Origin: Heloderma charlesbogerti
Lineage: Eukaryota > Chordata > Lepidosauria > Squamata > Helodermatidae
Assembly (NCBI GenBank): GCA_026122225.1
Contig: JANEZZ010000404.1
Coordinates: forward strand, 1,054,001-1,118,000
Direction: 5' to 3'
DNA length: 64,000 bases
In this document: one piece after another, positions 24,695 through 37,799 of the stretch
Numbering within the stretch: the stretch's first letter is position 1
How the letters are laid out: the number at the start of each line of letters is the position of its first letter
The notes under the pieces: generated by a model
Database searches by the model: none
Told to the model about the DNA's origin: nothing
What the model saw: only the letters and a program-made list of their open reading frames with translations
Made by a program: the position numbers and the translations under genes

Positions 24695-25742
24695 CCCTAG
24701 ACTAAGAAGGGATCCCACAGAAGGAGGGGGAGCGAAAGCTAAGTAACGGGTCTCTCTAAATTACCATTTTTAAGCCAGTTTCAAGGCTGTGGTGTTTGAG
24801 ATGCCTGACTACCAACCAATGAAGCTTGGGAACAACTGTAGTCCTCTGAAGCAACACAGCTCATTGCACCCTCACAAAACTACAGTTCCCAGGATTTGGG
24901 GGAGAAAACAGTGACAGTTAAACCACTGAAAACAGTTTTGTGCAGCAAATGTACATGTTTACTTAGAAGTCCCACTGTGTGTAATGGGGCTGACTCCTAA
25001 GCAAGTGCACGCAGGATTACAACCTAAGCCTAGTTTAAACTAGCAACACAGAAGAGGCAAGCCCATGCCAGTTCTGGCTCTGTCCATACTGCCGTAATCA
25101 CACCGTAGAATATTTGACAGATATCTCCTCCACTGCTGGTTCCGAGCATGGTGGCGACATCCACCATGGGTGGATGCAAGATTGGGGTGGAGCTAGATTG
25201 GGGATCTCCCTGTGGAGGTCTTATGTTGGACTCATCAACACATTATGAGAGGAACATTCAAACAACACACACATTCAGTGAACATGAGAAGGGGCAGCAG
25301 GAACACACCCACGGCTACCCCCCAGCAGGTGCACATTTGGGGTTAGAGAGAAAGGGGCTGCACGTCTGTGGGGCTCCTCCACCAGGACCGGGAACCCTGG
25401 CTGGCCAGGGTTCCTATGAGAGGAGGGGCTGTATATGTATATGGGCCCTTTCTTACTAAAGACCACAGGTGTGGCTGTTGGGAGCATGGCCGGCAGGCAA
25501 GAGGCATGGCCAGAAGGCATATTCCTGCTACCACCACATGTATTCATTGGAACACGCCTTACGTAAGGAAGAGGAGCTGTGCTGAACTAGACAATGGTGG
25601 CTCCAATTAGTTCAGCATTCCATTTCCAGCAGCAGCCTCTTTGTGTTTTCGTCCCCACCATCTGCTTTTTAGATGTCTCCTGCCTCTGATTACGGAGGCC
25701 CTACTTAGCTATCACAGTCAATAGACCATTCTTCCATGAATT

Positions 25743-25975
25743 TGTTTACTCACAGTAGCAGGGCCAGCGTCAAGGGGAGGCATGGTCAGGCACCTGCTAA
25801 AAGCCCATGCCAAAGCAGGGGCCACTGACAAGAGCCCCCTGGACATACTCCACCTCTTCGTCATTGCCACCTGCTTGTTCACCTGCTTCTCGCTCTGGCA
25901 CAGGCCATGGTGGTGGGGAGAAGGAGGAGCAGGAGATGCCACTGGCTCTCCAAGTGGTAGCGACGATGAGAAAAA
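25743..25975. repeat. Unclassified dispersed repeat, copy 1
   Basis: This matches 58425-58665 in order: 'ggtcaggcacctgc', 'gcaggggcc', 'caagagccccc', 'cctcttcg', 'gccacctgcttgttc' and 'tgcttctcgctctgg'. Open frames run through it but differ between copies. I do not recognise the family. Confidence 0.65.
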
Positions 25976-26059
25976 GGATGAGGAGCAATAGCAGCTGGTG
26001 ACAATGGAGGTGAGAACATAAAACTCACCGAGGGATCGGGTCTGTTGAGGGTGCCAGGC

Positions 26060-27440
26060 ACGGTAGCCAGGCACACCATGGGTTGCTAGTTTTAAGCTCT
26101 CCTGTTTCATAAATATACTCAGAAATGTCCTGCTTTTTTTTAAACAGCAAAGATGTTCACTAACATTCAACAAACAGACACATGCATCCAAAGAGAGAAG
26201 TACTTCATCCTCAAGACTGCCATTACAAACACTTGTTTAGTATTTGCAAAGCATTTCCCCTTCAAAGCCATCACAAGGATGGACGGAGCAATGAACACAT
26301 AGTGATCCATGTGCGGCATGAACGAACCCAATGTTTATGCTCAACAGCCAACTGTCTTTATAGATTTTAAGGAGGGTGGAATTAAACTCCAGGGTGGCTT
26401 GTGCATCCAAGTATATTGTTGCAAGAATAGTGTAAGACACAAACCCCAAGTTGATCAGACACAGAACCAACAATGCTAAGATTTCACAAACAACGTAATT
26501 TGTGGTAAAACAAAGAGCAAAGCAGCCAATTCAGGATTATGATTCCTCCACCATGGAGATATGAATTTATGAAAGAAACCCTTGCGAGTTGTGTTAAATT
26601 TCTGTTGTGACTTCACATTTTGTGTTACAAAGAGAGTGAAACAGCGACATACTGACCTCTCAGCGACTTATTCATTTTGCTGTTGCTTGCACATGTTGAA
26701 AGAGGCAGAAGAGACTTTATTATTCTTGCTCCGGAACGAACGGTAGCTGCTTTCATGCTATGTGCAAAGCATATGTCTGTCTCAGGTGCCTGGATCGCAT
26801 CCTACGGTGGCCTTTCTTCTGTATTTCCCTGGAACAGGGCAAGCAAGGACAAGAAACTTGCTTCCATCTGGTGCAGTGTTAGTCAGGGATCTTTAGCCTC
26901 TGTGCTTCATGCACAAATCCAGGATCTACTTCAAGTAAAACTCAGTGGTGCAGCCTGAATAAGTTATGCAAAGCATGAACTGTGCAATGCATATTGGCAT
27001 ATATTAGCCTAATTTGCATTAAGCAGTTCTGTGAGCCATCAGGAGACCAGGTGATTCAAATCAGTATTACTTATTATTGTTGATAATTATTATTGCTGTT
27101 ATTAACTTATAAAGTGCCTAACATCTTCTATGCAATGTACAGAGGTTAGAGGTCCCTGCCTATAGATACAGAAAATAATATACAGGATACAAAAGAAATG
27201 CGAAGGGGAGAGGAATACAAGCAAATTCGGGCACCAATTGCGACCAGACCCAGAATAGCAAGATGAGACACACGTCTTTGGGTTAACCGGGGTCACCACT
27301 TTCTTTAATTCTCACGTAACGGTATCTGCAACCATGAGAACACTCTGTGGGTACTACCACCACCAGTGAAGGAGTCACCATGCAGCTGTCCCTGCCTTGA
27401 ATTAGGGTGAGCCATACCTGGCCATGGGTTGGAGGTAATG
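26060..27440. other. Unassigned intronic DNA
   Basis: No gene or clear repeat is seen. Confidence 0.45.
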
Positions 27441-27450
27441 TATTAACTAC

Positions 27451-27515
27451 CTGAGCAGGGGGTTGGACTCGATGGTCTTGTAGGCCCCTTCCAACCCTAC
27501 CATGCTATGATTCTA
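27451..27515 (+). mobile_element. CR1 3' terminal fragment
   Basis: It carries 'gagcagggggttggactcga', 'ccccttccaaccctac' and 'ctatgattcta', the extreme 3' end of the lineage seen at 20604-23020. Confidence 0.88.
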
Positions 27516-27739
27516 CCCTCCCCCCTCCACTGGCTATACCTCTTCAGGTGTTAAGGGGCTCCCTCCTGAGTCACTCTCCACCCCTGCCCTGCAACCCTAG
27601 ATGGGTGAGACAGGTTGGTCCCAAAAGGGTTCTGCAACCTGCCAAACTGGTCCTACAACCCACACGACAGGTTTTGGGAGACCCCCATCCTCCTGAAGGT
27701 GCCTCACAGTGCTCTTACCCGGATGTGTCACCCACCTGA

Positions 27740-30437
27740 ACCAGAATGGAACCAGACCGCCGGTGCTCAACATACAAAAGGCGGCACGCAGCTTTCAAAC
27801 TGAACACCGGAGGGAAGCTGACAGGCGTTGGGAAGCATCCAGTTCAGGCTGAATCGCCTCTACGGTATGAAAGTGAAAACGTTTCCGATTGCCCAAATGG
27901 GGATGGGAAGCAAACAGGCCATGAGCATACGGTGAAACATGATGGCCAGTCAAAGAGTCCTAAGGGCCATAGCAGAAGATGCACATGCCAGAGACATCTG
28001 GGGAGGGATACTGTGTATAGGTGTTTCTGTGCTAATGCTAGAAGCCTCCAAGCCAAGATGGGAGAGTTGGAGTGCCTGGTTTTAAAGAACCTAGATATAG
28101 TGGGCATTGCAGAAACCTGGTGAAATGGAGAGAACCAGTGCGATACGGTCATCTCTGAATATGAGCTCTATAGGGAGGAAAGGGAAGGGCGTTGCTCTGT
28201 ATGTCAAAGAAAATGTCAAGCAGACTAGAAAACCTAAAAGGGGCAGACTCCTCCACAGAAGCACTGTGGGTGACAATACCAGGCTCCAAAACAAATTTAG
28301 TGCTAGGGGCATGCTGTCGTCCCTCAGATCAGAATGCTCAGGGTGATCTTGAGATGGAAAATGAAATCAGAGAGGCATCCAAATGAGGAAGTGTTGTAAT
28401 ACTGGGTGACTTCAATTACCCCCACATTGATTGGATAAATGCATGTTCCAGTCATGACAAAGAGGTTAAATTTCTCGTTGCCCTAAACGACTGTGTCCTG
28501 GAACAGTTGTTCATGAAACCAACCAGAGGGGAGGTGACACTGGATTTAATCCGAAGTGGTACTGCCCAGGAGCTAGTGCGAGATGTGAGTGTCATCAAAC
28601 CAATCAGAAAAAATTACCACAGTGCTATCAGATTTAACATACATTTAAGTGGGAAATCGCCCAGGAAGTCCAATACAGTCACATTTAACTTCAAAAGAGG
28701 AAACTCCTCTAAAATGCGGGAACTGGTAAAAAGGAAGCTGAAAGGGGGAATCAAGATGGTTAAATCCCTTCAAAATGCTCGGAGGTTACTCAAAACCACA
28801 ATAATAGAAGCTCAGTTAAAATGTATACCACAGATTAGGAAAGGTAGCACCAAGTCCACAAGGTCACCGACATAGTCAATGCGCAGCGTCAAGGAAGCTA
28901 TTAGACAAAAGAGGGCTTCCTTCAGAAAATGGAAATCTTGCCCAAATGAGGAAAACCAAAGGGAGCACAAGCTTACACAAAGGAGATGCAAGCAGACAAT
29001 AAGAGATGCAAAAAAAAGTATTTTGAGGAGCATATCGCTAACAACAACAACAAATAATTATTTAAATATATCAGAAGCAGGAAACCAGCTTGGAGGCAGT
29101 TGGACCACTGGATGACAATGGAGCTAAAGGAGTACTAAAGGAGGACAAGGAGATTGCAGAGAAGCTGAATGAATTCTTCTCATCCATCTTCACTGAGGAA
29201 GATATAGGACCGATGCCTGTGCCTGAACTGAAGTTTTCAGGAAGGGAGTCTGAGGAACAGAGTGAGAGAAGATGAAGTTCTACGTTATTGACAAACAGAA
29301 AGTTAATAAATCACCAGACCCAGATGGTATCCATCCTAGAGTTCTTAAATAACTCAAATGCATAATTGCTGCTCTTCTAACAAAAATATGTAACATGTCC
29401 CTGAGATCAGCCTCTGTACCAGACTACTGGAAGATGGCCAATGTAGCACCAATTTTTAAAAAGGGATCCGGGGGGATCTGGGATATTACAGGCCAGTTAG
29501 CTTAATGTCTGGTCTGCGTAAATTGGTTGAAAGCATTATTACAGATAAAATGAGTAAGCATATAGAAGGACAAGCCCTGCTGAAAAGGGATCAACACAGC
29601 TTCTGCAAAGGTAAGTCCTGTCTCACTAACCTTTTAGAGTTCTTTGAAAGTGTCAATAAACATGTAGACAGGGTGTAGACATTGTCTACTTGGAATTCTA
29701 AAAGGCATTTGACAAAGTCCCTCAACAAAGACTCCTGAGCAAACGTAGCAGTCATGGAATCAGAGGACAGGTCCTCTTATGGATCAGAAACTGGTTAAAG
29801 AACAGAAAGCAGAGAGTAGGAATCAATGGTAAATTCTCCAGTGGAGGGATGTAAACAGTGGGGTCCCACAATTGAATGATCCAGATTTAGTAGTGAGCAG
29901 TGAAGTGGCTACGTTTGCTGATGACATCAAATTATTTAGGGTGACTAAAAGCTTAGAAAAGGCGAGTAACGGGAGACATGAAAAAGGTGTACAAAATTAT
30001 GCACGATGTGGAAAAAGTGGATAGGGAGACATTTTTCTCCCTCTCTCATAATACTAGAACCCAACGGGGTCATCCCATGAAGCTCATTGGCAGGAGATTC
30101 AGGACAGATAAAAGGAAGGACTTCTTCACACAGCACATAGTTAAACTATGGAATTAACTTCCACAAGATGTAGAGATGGACACCAATTTGGATGGCTTTA
30201 AAAGAGGATTGAACAAATTCCTGGAGGAAAAGGCTATCAATGGCTGCTAGTCCTGATGGCTATGTGCTATCTCCAGTACCAGAGTTGCTGGGGAACATGG
30301 GTGGGAGGATGTTGTTGCACTCATGTCCTGCTTGTGGGTTTCCCATGGGGAGCTGGTTGGCTACTGTGTGAAGACAATACCGGACTAGATGGACCCTTGG
30401 TCTGATCCAGCATGGCTCTTCTTATGTTCTTATGTAT
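27740..30437 (+). mobile_element. CR1 LINE, second lineage, decayed
   Basis: The 3' end is CTTCTTATGTTCTTATG, unlike the ATTCTATG end of the other CR1 copies. The 3' region 'ggttggctactgtgtgaag' and 'ggtctgatccagcatggc' matches fragments at 12385, 37634 and 56848. Coding similarity runs from the start of the endonuclease to the ORF2 C-terminus, with an internal deletion in the RT near 29855-29880. The 5' border is not certain. Confidence 0.88.
27746..30245 (+). pseudogene. CR1 second-lineage ORF2, heavily decayed
   Basis: Endonuclease pieces: CFCANARSLQAKMGELECLV and DIVGIAETW (about 28020-28120), then a GDFNYPHIDW-like segment near 28400 in broken frames. A long linker follows (KRKLKGGIKMVKSLQNARRL). 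The RT begins with KSPDPDGIHPR-like and PVSLMSGLRKLVE-like pieces near 29300-29540. A catalytic FADD is still encoded at 29914-29925, but the stretch between the GVPQ motif and FADD is deleted. The C-terminal segment KDFFTQHIVKLWN is recognisable near 30115-30160. Many stops and shifts make this much older than the first-lineage copies. Confidence 0.85.
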
Positions 30438-31025
30438 TACTTTCCTGCAAAGCCCTGCTGTTGTGACCAAACGACTTGCCTAAATGATTTAGGCAACTGT
30501 TGGGGGCTAACTTCCACAACCCCATCAGGCATACAGTAGGCAAAAATGTGGTTAACAGGCAAAACTATGGTTAGCAGGCACTAAATTCCTATTCACCCAC
30601 TTCAGTGGGCCAACTAATCCCACACTGTAACCCTAGGATGGTTGGGAGAGACGCCAAGGCCACAGCAAAGGAGGGCTAGCTAAGGGCAGAATGAACTGAA
30701 GTAGTCCTCTTTGGCTCCAAGACAGAACAGGCATTCACACGATGCACCAGGTATGAGCCCTGCCCCAATTCAGGCTGGCCGCAAAGCCACCCCAGCCTGA
30801 ACCCCTTTGGGTTGGGCAGTAAGGGCAGGCTTCTTGAAGTGCCAGCATCTCAGCAGGATTGTCTGACCTGGAGCGGGGTGGGTGGGGGGGAGGTTCTCCC
30901 TGCCTTTAAGGAGACATGCACACACAACCCCATGGCCCTTAGCCCACTGGTCTATGGATGGGGCCAGAGTGTTCTTTCTTTTACCTCTGCAACCCCAGGG
31001 CAACAGATATGGCCCAGACCTAAAA

Positions 31026-31125
31026 TAGCCTTCCGCAACCTGGGGCCCTCCAGATGTGTTGGCTGGGGATAATGGGATTTCTAGTCCAACACACCAGGTT
31101 TGGGGCACCAGGTTTGGGAAGGCTG
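31026..31125. mobile_element. Palindromic hAT-type MITE
   Basis: The tips are TAGCCTTCCGCAACCTGGGG and GGTTTGGGAAGGCTG. The flanking 8-mers agree at only 4 of 8 positions. Confidence 0.72.
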
Positions 31126-31139
31126 GCTTAGATGCACAG

Positions 31140-32690
31140 GCCTCTCGACTGCAACAGGATTTTTTAAAGTGTTTGCTTTGTTAAGCGCCTGTAAAGTGTA
31201 TTTCAAATAATTATAAAGTCTTCCATTATGTTATTATGTTGTGCACTGCGTAAGCTAAAAGCAAAGCTCTGTGAAGTAAAACCCTAGAGCTATTGAAAAT
31301 GATTACACAGTACACAAAGCTTGCTTGGGCAAGTTGGTGTCTTCAGGGTAGGAATCTTAGCAATCACTTGAAAAAGACAAAATACGCTTCTGCCTTAAAT
31401 TTACCTAGGAAAGGAATACTTAAGACACCCCACCCCCGCCTCTCCACTCCTATTATCCACAAACCCATGCAAAAAATGAAAAGAAGTTTTGCTTTTCCTT
31501 ATTCATTTAAGAGTTGCTGCCTACTCATCACAAGGCAAGGCCATGAGCAGGCAGGATGGTGCTGGATGCCAGCTGTACTTCTTTTTCACAAGCCCCGAAT
31601 TATGTAGCCTTGACATGGTGGGAGAATAGATGTGGGCAAGCCAACTGAAGTTGAATCCTTACAAGTTGGCCAGAAGTCCTGGGGCTCCCATCACAAAAGG
31701 ACAGGATACAAAAAGGGATTTGACTTTGTGCTCTGGGCCGATCACCATGTCTAGCTGGCTATCACAGCTCTATCTGGTCCTTTCTCCAAAGAACCTAGGA
31801 GGGCAGGCATGAGATCCATTCCCCGCCCACCCCGCTTTATCCTCAGAATCCTGGGAGACAGGTTGAGATAAGAGACAGCAACTGATCCAAGGGTTCAGTA
31901 GGAATCATCCCAAAATAGAGTCCAACATGCCAGCCACTCTTAGGTTCCTTCCATATACACTTTCTCTGACACTGACCTGCAGTGTTTGTTTATTCAAATT
32001 TCTTATCCAATCCTATCCAGAAGGCTCAGGGTACTTTACACTAGCATGTAAAAAGTTCAGAAACAAAACTATTAGATAATGACCTAAAGAATATCACAAG
32101 AAAATCCTGCCACAGGATGGAAACCCACCCAAGAGGCAGCAAAGGAACGCCACAGGGCTTTACTGCAGCATGCGGCACAGCACGTTCCAAAGGTCCTTTG
32201 TCAACTGGACTTGCATTTCACAGCAAGAGCTCATCCAAAGCTCAGAAGGGTTCTGATCAATCAGTGAGCTGAGCTGTGACTCAAAAGCCTGAATACTCAG
32301 CAAAACGCAGCAACTGACTCAGCCCTTAGAAACACTTCCCACATCGCTGATGGGAAGTTCTCCGAGATATTAAAAAGTGAATCACTTAACAACAAACAAA
32401 TGCTAGAGGGCCCTTTAAGTTGCAAAGCCGGGCGGGCCTTTTCCAGATCTAGAAGGCTTACGAAGTATGGCTGATTTAACAAAGGCAAGCCCTAGCTAGG
32501 GGCGAGGTGTTTTTCCTACCCGAGACCACACCTAAGTGCTGCTTGTAACTTCAGGAGTGTGTGTGGGAAATATGACACACCCACGTAATCATTCCTTCTT
32601 ACAAACAGCAATGTGGACAGTGAGCAGGAAAGGGATATCGGCACAAGGTTCAGCGTGGGTCCAGAGCAGCAGGAGAACAGGAGGAAAGGT
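31140..32690. other. Unassigned intronic DNA
   Basis: A LINE/SINE-like 'gtttgtttattcaaatttct' tail lies near 31985. Otherwise I see nothing. Confidence 0.45.
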
Positions 32691-33020
32691 GAACCATAAA
32701 CTGGAGAATCTATTCATGAATACGATGGCTATGTGTGGAACTCCCTCACGGAACACGTTTGTGGCAACCTCTCTCTCCACCACTTTCCATCCCTCCTCAA
32801 AACTCACCCCTTTCTGTGTAGCCTTCAACTTAACCCCATAATCCTCATTCCCAACCGTAACCAAGTTTCAAGTGTGTATCAAACTGCACTGCACGGCCAT
32901 TCTTCCATCACCTAGTCTCTTCCTCCATCCCCCACTGCCGTCCCCTTTGCCTATTTTAGACTATAAGCTCCTTCAGAAAACTTTGTACATAAAATTCTGT
33001 GAAGTGCCATGTATGCCAGT
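32690..33020 (+). repeat. Dispersed vertebrate repeat fragment
   Basis: The order 'cgatggctatgtgtggaact', 'cctcaaaactcacccctttc', 'gactataagctcctt' and 'gtgaagtgccatgta' matches, from memory, a widespread reptile repeat whose 3' end reads 'gcgccatgtacattgatgg'. The class is unassigned. Confidence 0.5.
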
Positions 33021-33029
33021 GGCCTGTAC

Positions 33030-35520
33030 AATCAATACATGGCAAGACCATCCAAAGTTATAAATTCTCCCATTTCAAACAGGTATTTGCAATGATCTCA
33101 GAGATGCATAAAAACATACTTAATTTGACTGGGCCACTGCAAAAGTATATTTTTGTTCATCTTCTCTCCAAAATGAAACTTAAAGGAGACTGTTCTATGC
33201 ATGTTTGCATAATACCGATTCGCTGGAACCTATGATTTAAAAAAACTACCACCACCCCTTAGAACCATTTCCCCACAACAACTTTAAAACTGATTGTGCT
33301 TTAAAAAAAAAAAAAAAGCATAAGGAGCACATGTATATTTAATTGGATAAGTGTATATACATAAACAAAAGTGCATATGCAGCACAACTTAATCAGTATT
33401 CAAATTGCTAATAAGTATGTTGCATGTATTGCAAAGGTACAGAGAAGCCACACTCAGCTGGGGGGGGGGGTTGTGTACAGAATACCATGTGACCTGTTTA
33501 CATGGGACGTTCTATGTAGTCCTAGTTCTTAGCTATTAGATTGTCCAATAATCCCCCATTTTATGCACTGTAATAGCTGAATTATCACCCCTGCATCCGC
33601 TCTACTTAAATACAGAAAAAGAATAAATTAAGTTACAGTAACAGAAAGCAAACCAAAAACAGTGTGCCGGACACTGTGCATATGTATGCATGCATATATG
33701 AAAACTGTTTCTAACTTTAAAGGCGATATAGCCAATAATAATTTAATCAAAGCCATTTTCTTTAATAGAAAATAAAATCCACAGTATTCTGGGATTCTAT
33801 TTTGATCCCTGTTTTGCAGCACCCATCACAACCAGGGTTTTTAAAACAAGGATGTGGACAGCAAGAAGTTATAAATTCACAATTCAAACAATTAACTTCC
33901 GAATTCCTGGCTTGACAATCTGACATGTAAGACTGGCAACCCAGAATAGCAAGGCACATGAAGAGGGAGAGAGAGGGGGAGGAGGAGAGAGTATACATTA
34001 AAAAAAGAAAGAAAGAAATAAGGAATTCAGGCAAGTGGGCAGGAACTTACTGGAAACGGGATACCTTTTGCCCAGAAAATTCATTAAGGGTGAGGGGAAG
34101 GGGGAGAAAGAGAGGAGTGAAGTTTCGTCCTTCTTGGCTTCACATCATGTTCCACATGTGCAACAGCTGCACTCCTCTGGAGAGAAATATTCACTGTATG
34201 TAATAAGCACAAGCCACTGCTTGCAAGTTAAGAAGCATGGAACAGCAGGAACATAACCAGCACGTTAAAGCAAGGGTTTAAGCCATCTGGGGGGAACGCT
34301 ATGCACCACGACACATCTATGAGAGAAGCCCTACGTGCTGCAGAAGACTCTGGAACACATCTTACAGCACACCTCCGGTCCACACACAGAAGGCTTCCAC
34401 CATTCTGCTTGCCACAGCCCATGTGGCGCCACCCTCCTTCAAGTGTGGCAAGCACCAGCTTTTAGCCCAACTTTGCAGCTGCAGAGGTGGATGGGCACTG
34501 CTGCGACAGCTGGGCAGCAATCCCCCACCCACTCCCAGCCGACTGGAAGTCTGGGGGTTATTTGGCGGCTGGGTAGCCAATAAGCCCCTGTAGAGTGCCT
34601 GGGCCACACATGGCCAAGCAGCCTACCCTGCTGCGGGATTTGCTTGGGCGTCACTGCACAGAGGTTGGCAGGGCACCTTCATCACGCAGCAGTGCCCAAG
34701 GCAGAATGCTCCCCGCCAGTGGGGGGCATGCTGGGAGAGAGGGCTAACGACAGGTCTTGGATGGCACAGCATAGGCCAGCCCAAGATGGTAGACGGCCCC
34801 CGATGCAGCGCACGGACAAGGCCTGCTGGACGTCGCTGCTGCCCTGTGCAAACACGCCACCTGCCCCTCCACATGTCCAGCCCCCGGGAGCGTTCAGGGC
34901 TGCCCTTCAGGGAAGCAGAGGACAAGAGCAGCCTGCCCCACCTGGATGGCCTCCAGATGTACGGGACTCCGGCTTCCATAAGTTCCAGCCAGCATGGCCA
35001 ATGGTCAGGCATGCTGGGAGCTGCCGTCCAGAACTGGAGTGAGGCGCCAATCTCCTCTCAGCCATGAAGCTCAGGGGGCGACGCCAGGGCAGTCGGTCTT
35101 CCCGACCCCTTCTTCTACCTTGCAGTTGGGGAAGGGGGTCTACACTTTCTCCCAGATTAAGCGCCTCTCGATCCACAGAGACCACAATGGCGTGATGTAT
35201 ACGCAATCCACTAGCATACCGTGTGTCTCTGGGTGTGCAAACACTGGCACAGAAAGATGAATGCTTAAGGACTATGGAGACTGGTTACGGTTAACCACGA
35301 AGCATCCGTGGAATGTTAAGGTGTGCCGGGAGGTGGCACATACCTAACTATAAAAAGGATGTTTTCAACTAAAATCCAAAGTCAGCTGACTTACCACCAT
35401 TTAAAGACTCTTAAAAAGCTGTGCCTGGAAACAGAATAATCAATATTAGGGCCAATTTGGAAGGCTCCTGATATTTGATCCAAGCATAATATGGGCTCAT
35501 CTTGTTTCCTTTTTATACGG
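33030..35520. other. Unassigned intronic DNA
   Basis: It contains a 15-base A run (33303-33317), a G10 run (33461-33470) and a weak hAT MITE fragment (about 34941-35045, 'cagccagcatggccaatggt'). No exon is recognised. Confidence 0.45.
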
Positions 35521-35528
35521 TTTCAATG

Positions 35529-35654
35529 CAGCCTTCCCCAACCTGGTGCCCTTCAGATGTTTTGGACTTCTATCAGTCCCAGGTAGCCAATGAACAGGAC
35601 TGCTAGGAGTTGTAATTCAAAATGTCTGAAAGGCACTAGGTTGGGGAAGAGTGG
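35529..35654. mobile_element. Palindromic hAT-type MITE, clear duplication
   Basis: The left tip is CAGCCTTCCCCAACCTGGTG and the right arm is 'ggcactaggttggggaag'. The flanking 8-mers TTTCAATG (35521-35528) and TTTTAATG (35655-35662) match at 7 of 8. This is the best evidence in the window that the family makes 8-bp duplications. Confidence 0.87.
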
Positions 35655-35763
35655 TTTTAATGCATTACTGGACATTGCCAATCATTTACAATGGCCTAGT
35701 TCGGACAATCATACCTCAGCATTAAGCCTCCTGGTCACGAAAGGAGCCCCCTCATGCAAGGTG

Positions 35764-35971
35764 AAATTAAACTAGGAAGTCTCTAATTAAGCATAGTTTC
35801 CCATTTTATCTGACCCAGCAAACTATGGTTATCAGCTTTGGAACAAGCCAGGATCTTAAACCACAGTTTAAGTTGGTTTAAGATCCTGGCCTGTTCCAAA
35901 GCTGATAACCACAGTTCGCTGGGTTGGAAGAAATGGGAAACTGTGGTTAGAGACTCCTGGTTTAATGGCAT
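35764..35971. repeat. ~200-bp foldback (MITE-like)
   Basis: The centre is near 35868.5. The arms share 'gccaggatcttaaacc' and its complement, 'agctttggaacaagcc', 'catagtttcccat' and 'agtctcta'. No coding capacity. The superfamily is not determined because the target duplication is unclear. Confidence 0.82.
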
Positions 35972-36544
35972 ATCGTCAAAGGGATGAGCAAAGGAGCTGT
36001 ATTGTAGGCAAAAGGTTCATGCATAGTTCATCTTAATAAGTCAAGCCATGATCATCCAAACAGAGCCAGTCACACTGTCTTAGCCTTACAACAAACCTCG
36101 CTGCCCTATGAGGAATTGTGCCAGATGCTTTATTTTATGGATCAGAGACTTGATTTGAGAGATCACAAGGCTCCAGTGCAAGTCCATAGCCAAACAGGTG
36201 CCTGGAGTCAATGTACTCAACCTCTGGAGTATAAAGACCGTGAGTACTCCTTGGACCAGGGGTGTATAAGCCACGGCCACACCTAGTGCAGCCCACAGAT
36301 GAGAGAAAAGATTTTCCCTTGTTAGCAGCAGTGCTGGCCTAGGCACAAACGCTAACAAGGGAACTCCTGCCTGGCAAGGGAAACCCATGTCTGGGGCCGG
36401 GTGGGAGTGTGCATGCACACGTCTGTGTGCATAAGGGGGAAGAGTGTGTATGCGCTATGCACATATGCAGTCCCCAGCCTTAGACAATGTATTCTGCTTA
36501 TCTTTAGTATCCTGTACGTGCATACAACAAAAGATGATTTAGAA

Positions 36545-36650
36545 CAGATTTAGTCATACTTAGAGCAGCCCCAATGAAATCAATAGGACTTCAGTTGTCA
36601 CGCTTAATGTACTGTTTCTATGAGTCTTCTCTAAGCATGACTAAATCTGG
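36545..36650. repeat. ~106-bp foldback MITE
   Basis: The tips 'cagatttagtcatacttaga' and 'ctaagcatgactaaatctgg' are inverted copies. The interior 'gaaatcaataggact' resembles a family common in squamate DNA. Confidence 0.75.
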
Positions 36651-36900
36651 ATTCAACCCAAATATTATAGATTAAGGGCAGCATGTCCACTGGGTTAAGT
36701 GCGACATCTTCTCAGTTCATGAAAATGGATATGCAGATTTTGCTAGTGAGCTCTGGCCCTTGGCCTCATGGTAGCCCCATCCTCCATGCCACCCACATAG
36801 GATGGAGCTCTGATCATTTTGCCAAATGCTTTTGGAAGTTATCTCGAAAGAGCCATTTATTACAAAAGTTCACATAGTTGGGATGTGTTAGTACAGAACG

Positions 36901-36995
36901 TTTGTTGTTGTTGTACGGTCATTAAGTTGTGTCCGACTCTTAGTGACCCCATGGACCACAGCACACCAGGCCTTCCTGTCCTCCGAAAAATTCCG
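36901..36995 (-). mobile_element. BovB LINE or BovB-tailed SINE 3' end
   Basis: Read on the minus strand it contains 'ccatggggtcactaagagtc' and 'ggacacaac' before the CAA repeats. The same 3' terminus ends the BovB copy at 39838. A Sauria-type SINE that borrows this tail is the alternative. Confidence 0.8.
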
Positions 36996-37014
36996 CTCCT
37001 GTCGTATTTCAAGT

Positions 37015-37152
37015 CTTACCTCTGTCATGAACTGACTAGATGCGGCCTTCGACAAGCCGCTATCCTCTCACCTACTCCCTCCCCAATTTGGGAAGGATAG
37101 TCGCCTACTTTATAGGGCTGTTTTAAGGACTATTGAGAGTGTTTGCAAAGAC
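37015..37152 (+). mobile_element. MIR/CORE-SINE-like fragment
   Basis: The order 'ctgactagatgcggccttcg', 'caagccgctatcctctcacc' and 'tatagggctgttttaaggac' followed by 'tgcaaag' mirrors the MIR layout ('gggttgttgtgaggattaaa'). Confidence 0.5.
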
Positions 37153-37528
37153 CTTCCATGGTATTTCAGCACAAGGAAAAAAACTCACAAGAATTATCTT
37201 TAATATAGCGTATGAAAGTCACATTACACCAGCAAATTGTAACCTGAAAATAAATATTGTGAGTTTATCAGTCCTCCCTGCCCCTCTTCCCACCATACGG
37301 TACCTTGACAATGACAATCTTAAGAGCTGCACATAATACCTTTTCTAGCCCTATCACTTGCATGCCTCCTTGCTTCATCACCACATGGGTCGCTAGGAGT
37401 AAGCAGCCTTGGAGCAGAAGAATGTCACAGCATCTCCTGGGAGAAGCAACACAGGCTCCACTGTAATAGTATTGCACTGCTCTTCCTACCTTGGGGCTCC
37501 CTGGTTTGCCATTTCCCAAACTACCCAG

Positions 37529-37799
37529 GCAGTCATAACCCAGTGGCAGAGCACATAATGCTTTGCATGCGGAAGGTGCCAGGTTCTGCCTACACCTCTC
37601 CAGTTAAAAGGATCATGAACCAAAAATGTCCAGGTTCAGAAGCAGCATGCCTCTGAACTACCGGTTGCTGGGGAACACCAGTGGGAGAAGGCCATTACTC
37701 CCATGTCCTGCTTGTGGCCTTTCCCAGAGGGTGATCCAGTGGTTGGCCACTGTGGCAAGCAGGATGCTAAACAAGATGGGCTCTTCTTATGTTCTGATG
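37529..37799 (+). mobile_element. tRNA-SINE head joined to CR1-like 3' end
   Basis: The first part has 'cccagtggcagagcac', 'gctttgcatgcggaaggtgc' and a B-box-like 'caggttctgcc'. From about 37634 the sequence is the second-lineage CR1 3' end ('ggttgctggggaacacc', 'ggttggccactgtggc', 'ctcttcttatgttctgatg'). The two are adjacent insertions. Confidence 0.75.
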
